In this document: positions 56,236 to 64,000 of the stretch, piece after piece
How the letters are laid out: every line of letters begins with the position of its first letter
Numbering within the stretch: position 1 is the first letter of the stretch
Source of the DNA: an uncultured Thermoguttaceae bacterium
GTDB lineage: Bacteria; Planctomycetota; Planctomycetia; Pirellulales; Thermoguttaceae
Length of the DNA stretch: 64,000 nt
Direction of reading: 5' to 3'
Assembly (NCBI GenBank): GCA_937951625.1
Contig: CALFBP010000002.1
Span: 1-64,000, forward strand
Position numbers and translations under genes: made by a program
Notes under the pieces: model-generated
Told to the model about the DNA's origin: nothing
Databases searched by the model: none
What the model saw: only the letters and a program-made list of their open reading frames with translations

Positions 56236-56916
56236 ATGGCCAAGCAATCCAAACGCATGAAGGCGGCTTACGAGAAAGCGGCGGGGAAAGGCCCTTTGCC
56301 GTTGGCCGAGGCCGTCGCCTTGTTGAAGTCGTTCAACCCGACCAAATTCGATCAAACCGTGGAGGTCGCGATTCGTTTGGGGGTGGACCCCAAACAGGCC
56401 GACCAGTTGGTTCGCGGTTCGATCGTCCTGCCTCACGGCATCGGCAAGAGCCTGCGGGTGATCGTGTTCGCTAAGGGCGACAAAGTGGACGAGGCTAAAC
56501 AAGCAGGCGCCGACGAGGTCGGCGGTGCGGAGTTGGCCGAGAAAATCAAGGCTGGTTGGACCGAGTTTGACGTGTGCATCGCCGCGCCGGACATGATGGG
56601 CGTGGTCGGGCCGCTGGGCAAAGTGCTCGGTCCTCGCGGCCTGATGCCCTCGCCTCGCGCCGGTACGGTGACGCCAGATATCGGCAAAACGGTGCGGGAA
56701 TACAAGGCGGGCAAGGTCGAGTTTCGCACCGACTCCGGCGGAAACATTCATGCCGTGGTTGGGAAACTCAGTTTCGATGAAAAGAAACTCGTGGAAAACA
56801 TTCAAGCCCTGATCAACCACATCCTCAGCCTGAAGCCGGCCTCGGTCCGCGGGCAGTACATCCGCGGAATCGCCCTCAGCGCGACGATGAGTCCGAGCGT
56901 CCGGGTGGCTGCCTGA
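56236..56916 (+). CDS. rplA: 50S ribosomal protein L1
   Basis: L1 forms the stalk that guides deacyl-tRNA release. The 226-residue product has the usual order: [40 protein letters not shown], the domain II block [20 protein letters not shown], and [20 protein letters not shown]. The length is normal. It is preceded by 142 bases of structured spacer, unlike the tight rplK-rplA spacing in many bacteria. Confidence 0.98.
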   Translation: MAKQSKRMKAAYEKAAGKGPLPLAEAVALLKSFNPTKFDQTVEVAIRLGVDPKQADQLVRGSIVLPHGIGKSLRVIVFAKGDKVDEAKQAGADEVGGAELAEKIKAGWTEFDVCIAAPDMMGVVGPLGKVLGPRGLMPSPRAGTVTPDIGKTVREYKAGKVEFRTDSGGNIHAVVGKLSFDEKKLVENIQALINHILSLKPASVRGQYIRGIALSATMSPSVRVAA

Positions 56917-56929
56917 GAAGGAGGTGGAA

Positions 56930-56982
56930 GGCGCGCGTGAAGTGCGCCGGGGAGAGCGGGCAGGTGGAACACGCGGCCTGCC
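56930..56982 (+). promoter_or_regulatory. two small hairpins before rplJ, possible L10 leader
   Basis: GGCGC (56930-56934) with GCGCC (56944-56948) and GGCAGG (56959-56964) with CCTGCC (56977-56982) can form adjacent stems in the 79-base rplA-rplJ spacer. In other bacteria an L10(L12)4 leader lies here and controls the operon. The stems are short, so the assignment is tentative. Confidence 0.4.
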
Positions 56983-56995
56983 AGGGAGAGCATTC

Positions 56996-57538
56996 ATGAG
57001 CAAATACGTCAAAAACTTGCTGACCGAGCACCTTCGTGAGCGACTCAAGGGGGTCGACTACGCCTTGGTGGTGAACATGGTGGGGCTGAACGCCACGACC
57101 GACAACCGCCTCCGCAGGGAGCTTCGCGGAAAAAACATCCACGTGATGGTGGTCAAGAACAGTTTGGCTCGACGGGCCGTGGCGGGCACACCGTTGGCGG
57201 GCGCGTTCGATGGCATGACGGGGCCAACCGCCATCTGTTGGGGCGGCGACGACATCGTCAGCCTTGCCAAGGAAATCACTCGGCTTGCCCGAGACCCGAA
57301 GTTTGCCCCCTTCGCTGCCCGCGGCGGCGTCATGGACGGCGAGCCGCTGACCGCAGCTCAAGTCGAACAGGTCAGTAAGTGGCCGAGCCGGGTCGAGCAA
57401 CTGAGCATGTTGGTCGGCCAGATTCTTGGACCCGGCGCCCAATTGGCAAGCCAAATCACGACCGTGGGCAGTGCGCTGGCGAGTCAGATCGCTCAGGTCG
57501 GCGAAGAGAAGGACCAAGAGACGAAGACGGAAAGCTGA
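56996..57538 (+). CDS. rplJ: 50S ribosomal protein L10
   Basis: L10 anchors the L7/L12 dimers on 23S rRNA. The 180-residue product has VKNLLTEHLRERLKGVDYAL, the DNRLRRELRGKNIHVMVVKN segment, and a C-terminal amphipathic region (LGPGAQLASQITTVGSALAS) where L12 binds. The ATG at 56996 is used; a longer GTG-initiated reading is not conserved. The C-terminal tail is slightly longer than in E. coli. Confidence 0.97.
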   Translation: MSKYVKNLLTEHLRERLKGVDYALVVNMVGLNATTDNRLRRELRGKNIHVMVVKNSLARRAVAGTPLAGAFDGMTGPTAICWGGDDIVSLAKEITRLARDPKFAPFAARGGVMDGEPLTAAQVEQVSKWPSRVEQLSMLVGQILGPGAQLASQITTVGSALASQIAQVGEEKDQETKTES

Positions 57539-57878
57539 TCCCATCGGCTCGGCGTGTCAGCGGGACGGGGCCGTCTCGCGGGATCCTGGCCTTGATGCCT
57601 AGTCGGGCGTGGGCAGGCGGCGACGACGCCGAGTCTTGCAGAGAGGAGCGAAAGATCAACGCGGGGTGGTTTTTTCCGAGTCGGCAAGCCACGTTGTGGG
57701 GCCGAGACAAGGCGGCATCATCGGGATGAACCCTGGAGGGAATTCCCGCCCCGTTTCGAAAACCAACCATAACCTCATGTATCGATCGGCACACCAGCTA
57801 TCGTTGATCCGGCAGCCAAACCAGATAGCGGATAGCTGTGATAGCTGAGAAGCAATTTGAGAAAGGATGAGTTCCGCG
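57539..57878 (+). promoter_or_regulatory. rplJ-rplL spacer with alternative inverted repeats
   Basis: The 340-base spacer is long for rplJ-rplL, which are usually less than 100 bases apart. Near its end, CAGCTATC (57795-57802) is the exact inverse of GATAGCTG, which occurs twice (57831-57838 and 57840-57847), with a further GATAGC at 57824. The single left arm can thus pair with either of two right arms just before the rplL AAAGG site at 57862. A terminator/antiterminator or translation switch that sets the L12 excess is possible. No coding frame is convincing. Confidence 0.5.
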
Positions 57879-58292
57879 ATGGCAACCGACCAAGCAGTCC
57901 GTGAGTTTTCTCCGTTGAGCAAAGAGCTGGGCGATAAAATCGTTCAGTTGACGCTGAAACAGGCGAAGGAGTTGAGCGACTACCTGGAGCAGGTCCATGG
58001 CATCAAGGCGGCGGCGGGCGGCGCCGTGATGGTAGCCGCCGCCCCGGCGGCCGCCGAAGCCGAAACCAAGGCCGAGAAAACCGAATTCGACGTGATCCTC
58101 GAAAGCTTTGATGAAGCGAAAAAGATCGCCGTGATCAAGGAGGTCCGCGCAGCCACCGCGCTGGGCCTGAAGGAAGCCAAGGAACTGGTGGAGAAACACC
58201 CCTCAAAGGTCAAGGAGGGCATTTCCAAAGAGGATGCCGAAAAACTCAAGGCAGCATTGGAAGCTGCCGGAGCGAAAGTCTCCATAAAATAG
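57879..58292 (+). CDS. rplL: 50S ribosomal protein L7/L12
   Basis: L7/L12 is the multi-copy stalk protein that stimulates translation GTPases. The 137-residue product has the N-terminal dimer region ([20 protein letters not shown]), an Ala-rich hinge ([16 protein letters not shown]) and the C-terminal domain [40 protein letters not shown]. An ATG four codons upstream (57867) abuts the Shine-Dalgarno and is less likely than 57879. Confidence 0.97.
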   Translation: MATDQAVREFSPLSKELGDKIVQLTLKQAKELSDYLEQVHGIKAAAGGAVMVAAAPAAAEAETKAEKTEFDVILESFDEAKKIAVIKEVRAATALGLKEAKELVEKHPSKVKEGISKEDAEKLKAALEAAGAKVSIK

Positions 58293-58664
58293 AGACGGGT
58301 CTTCACGATCGCCGGTTCCGCAAGGGATGTCCGCTGGGCGTGGGCTTGTCGTGGGGAAAATTGTTCGAGGCAGCCGATAGGAAGTAACCGCCTAACCGGC
58401 GTCCTACGGCCGTGGCGTGGCCGAGCATTGCCCTCATCGAAGGGAATGAACGTATTGCGCGGGCAGAGAGTGGTATACCTGGACGCTTCCCGCTTTTTTC
58501 AAAGTGGGCCTTGGCGGGGCGCTATCGGTGCGCGCTTCATGGCGTTCGTTCTGCTTGCTTGCTGGTGGTGCAGTCGCGACGGGCCCACGCTTTTGCCTCG
58601 CCATCTCTACGCGCTTTCCGCCACTCCGCTTTTGTTCTCACTCCAACCACGAGGTTAATTCCGC
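58293..58664. other. rplL-rpoB intergenic spacer
   Basis: The 372 bases separate rplL from rpoB. A weak stem, CGGCC (58407-58411) with GGCCG (58419-58423), is the only structure noticed. In other bacteria an attenuator or RNase processing site lies here. No gene is convincing. Confidence 0.4.
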
Positions 58665-61600
58665 ATGGCCATTTCAGCGCAGCGGCGTTTAGAGCCCAAA
58701 CAGGTTCGACATTTCGGCAGCCAGCGCCGACCGTATCCAACTCCCGATTTGACGGAAATCCAGACCCGCAGCTACGCGGCGTTCCTTCAGCATGATGTCC
58801 CTCCCGCCGAACGCAAAGATCAGGGGTTGGAGGGAGTGCTCCGCGAGATCTTTCCCATCGAGAGCTACGATAAGTCCCTCCGGCTGGAGTACATCCGCTA
58901 CGAGTTGGGGAAGCCGCGCTACGATCCCGACGAATGCCGTCAACTGCGGCTTACGTACGGTCGTCCTTTGAAAGTCGTTCTTCGGTTGACCAAAGAGCAG
59001 CCGGTGGAGGAGGAAGTCTACCTCGGCGACCTTCCGATCATGTTGGGTGGCGGGGAGTTCATCATCAACGGAGCGGAACGGGTGGTGGTGAGCCAGTTGC
59101 ACCGCAGCCCAGGCGTCGATTTCGTCGTGGAACTGGAGGGCGGGGAACGCCGTTTGCACAGTTGCCGGATCATCCCCGAGCGGGGTAGCTGGATCGAACT
59201 GAATGTCACCCGCAAGGAAAGCTTGGCGGTGCGCATCGACCAGAGCGGCAAATTTTCGGCGATGACGCTCCTTCGGGCCATGGATCCGAAATACAGCCAG
59301 AATGCCGACATTCTCCGGGCCTTTTATCCCACGACCGTCGAGACGATTCACGACGGGCGCAGCGCCAGCAAGATCGAGGGCAAGATCGCCGTGACCGACG
59401 TGGTGTACCCCAAGGAAAGTCCGCGGGCGGGAGAGGTGATCGTGGAGAGTGGGCATAAGATCACCAAAAACGCGGCCGAACAGATTTGCACCTCGGGGTT
59501 GAAGCAGGTCGAAGTCATGCCCGATCAGAAGAACCCCCTGTTGCTCAATGCCCTGGCCGACGATCCGACCTCCAGCCATGAAGAGGCCCTATTGAAGATC
59601 TATCAGCGGTTGCGGCCGGGTAACCCGCCGCAATTGGAAAAGGCCCGCGCCCTGTTCCACGAGAAATTTTTCGACAACAACCGTTATCGCTTGGGCCGCG
59701 TAGGGCGATTCCGTATCAACCGCAAGCTCGGACTCAACGTGCCGGAAACAGAGATGACCCTCCGGCCCGAGGACCTCATCGCCGCCATGAAGTATCTATT
59801 GCGGCTCCGGGCGGACGATCCGACGGCGGAGGTTGACGACATCGACCATTTGGGCAATCGCCGCCTGCGGACCATCGACGAGTTGGCGTGCGATGAGTTG
59901 CGCAAGGGATTCCTCAAGCTGCGGCGGACGGTCCAGGAGCGGATGAGCCTGAAGGACGTGGCGGACATGACGCCGCGAAGCCTTGTCAACCCGAAGAGCG
60001 TCTCCGCGGCGATCGAGTACTTTTTCGGTCGCGGCGAGCTTTCGCAGGTGGTGGATCAGACGAACCCCCTGTCGATGCTCACGCACGAGCGACGTCTTTC
60101 GGCCCTGGGGCCGGGCGGTTTGAATCGGAAGCGAGCAGGGTTCGAGGTCCGCGACGTGCATATCTCGCACTACGGCCGCATTTGCCCCATCGAGACCCCG
60201 GAAGGCACCAACATCGGTTTGATCTCCAGCCTGGCGATCTACGCCGGCGTCGATGAATATGGTTTCTTGGTGACGCCGTATCAAGTGGTCAAAAAGGGAA
60301 AACTCCAGGACGAGATCAGATGGCTCCGCGCCGACGAGGAGCACGAAGCCTATCTGGCCCCGGCCGACGCCCCGGTCCAAAACGATCGGCTGGTGGGGGA
60401 AACGATCGTGGCGCGGCACCACGGCGACTTTCAGATCGTACCGGTCGATCAGATCCAGTACATCGACGTGGCGGCCAGCCAGATGGTGGGCGTGTCGGCG
60501 GGCCTCATCCCGTTCCTGGAACACGACGACGCCAACCGCGCCCTGATGGGATCCAATATGCAGCGCCAGGCCGTGCCGCTGCTGGTCGCCGAGCCGCCGC
60601 TAGTGGCCACGGGCATGGAAAAGGACGCCGCGAAGAATTCGAGCATGTTGGTGCGCGCCAAGAGGGCGGGTACCGTCACCTACGTCGACGCCCAACGGAT
60701 CGAAATCGGTCCCGACGTCTACAAGCTCCGCAAATTCGCCGGACTCAACGAACGCACCTGCCAGAACCAGAAACCGATCGTGCGTCCCGGGCAAAAGGTG
60801 GAGAAAGGCGAGGTGATCGCCGATGGGGCGGGCACCTATCAGGGTGAGCTGGCTTTGGGACGCAACGTCCTAGCGGCGTTCATGGCATGGGACGGGTTCA
60901 ACTTCGAGGACGCCATCATCATCAGCGAGGAGCTGGTGGAAAACGACGTCTACACCTCGATTCACATCGAGGAATTCGACACCGAAATCCGTGAGACCAA
61001 GCTCGGCCGCGAGGAATTCACCCGCGATATTCCCAACGTCAGCGAGAAAGCGCTGCGCAACTTGGACGAGAACGGGATTGTTCGCGTGGGGACGTATGTC
61101 CGACCGGGCGACATTCTCGTCGGCAAGGTCTCGCCGAAGTCGAAGACCGAACTGACGCCGGAAGAGAAGCTGCTGCACGCGATCTTCGGCCGCGCCGGCG
61201 AGGACGTGAAGAACGACTCGCTCGAGGTCCCCTCCGGAGTCGAGGGAATCGTGATTTACACGCAGAAGTTTTCTCGCCGCATGAGCCTCTCCGAGGAGGA
61301 GCGGAAACAGTTCGAGCAGAAGTTGAAGGAGGTGGAGGCCGCGGGCAACGCGCGCATCGCTGAGGCCTTCGGCGCCTTGATCGGCAAGATCGAAGAGGTC
61401 CTGAAGCGCAAATTGACCGACGAGGATGGCACACCGCTCATCGAAGGCAAGGAACACCGTTACCTGGCGGAGCAGGCCCAGCGCTTCCGGCTCGAAACGT
61501 TGGAAATTCGCGGGCCGAAACAGAAGGCCGAGGTGGAACGGATCTATCAAGAGCTGTGGCCCGCCGTGGAGGCGGCCATCGACGAGCGTGACCGCCAACT

Positions 61601-62375
61601 CAACTCGATGAAGCGGGGCGATGAACTCCGCAGCGGCGTGCTCCAGATGGTCAAGGTCTATATCGCTGCGAAGCGGGTGATTTCGGTGGGCGACAAGATG
61701 GCCGGTCGGCACGGCAACAAGGGCGTGATCGCCAAAATCCTGCCCAAGGAAGACATGCCCTTTCTCCCCGATGGAACGCCCGTACAAATCCTGCTCAACC
61801 CGCTGGGCGTGCCTAGCCGCATGAATGTGGGCCAGATTTTGGAGACGCACCTGGGTTGGGCGGGGGCGAAATTGGGGTTCCAGGCCATCACCCCGGTCTT
61901 CAACGGCGCTAGCGAGGAAAACATCCGCGACTGTCTGGTCGAGGCTGGCCTGCCCCGTCATGGCAAGCTCAGGCTGCTCGACGGCCGCACCGGCGAGCCC
62001 TTCGAGCAGGAGGCCACGGTGGGCTACATCTACATGATGAAGCTGCACCACTTGGTGGACGACAAGGTCCACGCTCGGTCCACCGGCCCTTATTCGCTCA
62101 TCACGCAGCAGCCGTTGGGCGGGAAGGCCCGCTTCGGCGGCCAGCGATTCGGGGAAATGGAAGTCTGGGCCCTTGAAGCGTATGGCGCGGCGTACATCCT
62201 CCAGGAGCTGTTGACCGTCAAAAGCGACGACGTGGAGGGCCGCACCAAGATTTACGAGGCGATGGTCAAGGGCGAGAACACCCTCGAGGCCGGCACCCCC
62301 GCCAGCTTCGACGTCTTGACCAATGAAATCCGTGGTTTGGCCTTGAACATGCAGTTGGAGAAGGGGCGCGTATAA
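58665..62375 (+). CDS. rpoB: DNA-directed RNA polymerase subunit beta
   Basis: The 1236-residue beta subunit is complete. Visible landmarks are [40 protein letters not shown], the rifampicin-region [20 protein letters not shown] followed by [18 protein letters not shown], and C-terminal [19 protein letters not shown] and [20 protein letters not shown]. The rifampicin-contact residues Asp (in DQTNP) and His (in LTHERR) are the sensitive type; where E. coli has Ser531, the sequence reads LSALGPGGL. The start ATG lies 372 bases after rplL. Confidence 0.99.
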   Translation: MAISAQRRLEPKQVRHFGSQRRPYPTPDLTEIQTRSYAAFLQHDVPPAERKDQGLEGVLREIFPIESYDKSLRLEYIRYELGKPRYDPDECRQLRLTYGRPLKVVLRLTKEQPVEEEVYLGDLPIMLGGGEFIINGAERVVVSQLHRSPGVDFVVELEGGERRLHSCRIIPERGSWIELNVTRKESLAVRIDQSGKFSAMTLLRAMDPKYSQNADILRAFYPTTVETIHDGRSASKIEGKIAVTDVVYPKESPRAGEVIVESGHKITKNAAEQICTSGLKQVEVMPDQKNPLLLNALADDPTSSHEEALLKIYQRLRPGNPPQLEKARALFHEKFFDNNRYRLGRVGRFRINRKLGLNVPETEMTLRPEDLIAAMKYLLRLRADDPTAEVDDIDHLGNRRLRTIDELACDELRKGFLKLRRTVQERMSLKDVADMTPRSLVNPKSVSAAIEYFFGRGELSQVVDQTNPLSMLTHERRLSALGPGGLNRKRAGFEVRDVHISHYGRICPIETPEGTNIGLISSLAIYAGVDEYGFLVTPYQVVKKGKLQDEIRWLRADEEHEAYLAPADAPVQNDRLVGETIVARHHGDFQIVPVDQIQYIDVAASQMVGVSAGLIPFLEHDDANRALMGSNMQRQAVPLLVAEPPLVATGMEKDAAKNSSMLVRAKRAGTVTYVDAQRIEIGPDVYKLRKFAGLNERTCQNQKPIVRPGQKVEKGEVIADGAGTYQGELALGRNVLAAFMAWDGFNFEDAIIISEELVENDVYTSIHIEEFDTEIRETKLGREEFTRDIPNVSEKALRNLDENGIVRVGTYVRPGDILVGKVSPKSKTELTPEEKLLHAIFGRAGEDVKNDSLEVPSGVEGIVIYTQKFSRRMSLSEEERKQFEQKLKEVEAAGNARIAEAFGALIGKIEEVLKRKLTDEDGTPLIEGKEHRYLAEQAQRFRLETLEIRGPKQKAEVERIYQELWPAVEAAIDERDRQLNSMKRGDELRSGVLQMVKVYIAAKRVISVGDKMAGRHGNKGVIAKILPKEDMPFLPDGTPVQILLNPLGVPSRMNVGQILETHLGWAGAKLGFQAITPVFNGASEENIRDCLVEAGLPRHGKLRLLDGRTGEPFEQEATVGYIYMMKLHHLVDDKVHARSTGPYSLITQQPLGGKARFGGQRFGEMEVWALEAYGAAYILQELLTVKSDDVEGRTKIYEAMVKGENTLEAGTPASFDVLTNEIRGLALNMQLEKGRV

Positions 62376-62546
62376 GCTGATTCCGCCGGGAGCGGGCGGC
62401 GGGCGGATCGGCCCGCCGCTTGACGCGGCGCGGCGGCAGGTGCAAGGCAGAAGGCTTGGTTCCGTGGCCTCACCGGGCAAGCGCAGGCGGCGTTCGTTGT
62501 CGATTGGAACCTAAAGTTTTTTTCCCGCACTGAAGGAGTGCCCTCC

Positions 62547-64000
<1,454 letters not shown>

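Noticed and set aside
60870-62480. Long minus-strand frames opposite rpoB and rpoC
   Set aside because: Shadows of two fully recognisable polymerase subunit genes.

Overview
This 64 kb window looks like one piece of chromosome from a Planctomycetes bacterium, GC-rich at about 60%. The assignment is an inference from gene content. It rests on a secreted PD40-propeller protein with planctomycete-type cytochrome c motifs (HzsA-related), a secreted Gfo/Idh/MocA oxidoreductase, a ThuA-domain protein, PQQ/NHL propeller proteins, a sigma-70 factor with a long helix-turn-helix-bearing N-terminal half, and several planctomycete-type hypothetical proteins. A Pirellulales/Thermogutta-like host is plausible but cannot be settled without a search. 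No IS elements, phage genes, CRISPR arrays or rRNA genes were seen.

Layout. 1-17.6 kb: mixed housekeeping and secreted genes: an NHL and a PQQ propeller pair, an RluA-type pseudouridine synthase, aconitase, two small cysteine-cluster proteins, protoporphyrinogen oxidase, a secreted oxidoreductase, the HzsA-related protein with a nonsense-mutated small gene beside it, and the dTDP-sugar genes rfbA and rfbB. 17.7-23.1 kb: a compact minus-strand operon folE - FAD/Fe-S oxidoreductase - moaD - moaE - moaA, joined by stop/start overlaps. 23.5-30.4 kb: glgC, prepilin peptidase, shikimate kinase, cupin, MFS exporter, SDR. 30.6-37.2 kb: an EF-hand remnant and a secreted carbohydrate-processing set (two clan GH-A-like hydrolases with carbohydrate-binding-type sandwiches, and a ThuA protein). 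37.2-38.3 kb: an aminotransferase.

38.9-45.1 kb is the most interesting region: a probable arsenic/organometal operon, all on the plus strand. It has an ArsR repressor with a perfect palindrome over its own promoter, an FmdB-type zinc ribbon, a YlbF-family protein, a carboxymuconolactone-decarboxylase-fold protein, an ArsP/YraQ-type permease, a small thioredoxin-like protein, an ASKHA-domain protein lacking the ferredoxin domain usual in its family, and an ACR3 arsenite exporter. Three of the small proteins carry a vicinal Cys-Cys-Gly motif, two of them at the extreme C terminus, which suggests a relay of dithiol metalloid carriers feeding the membrane pumps.

45.4-47.8 kb: an imuA-imuB mutagenesis pair behind a good promoter with an inverted repeat. 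47.9-51.5 kb: a secreted hypothetical protein and the large sigma factor. 52.0-64.0 kb: the classic translation/transcription block tRNA-Thr, Tyr, Gly, Thr - tuf - tRNA-Trp - secE - nusG - rplK - rplA - rplJ - rplL - rpoB - rpoC (cut by the right edge). Its odd points are a NusG with a long acidic N-terminal extension, no rpmG, and inverted repeats in the spacers before rplA, rplJ and rplL.
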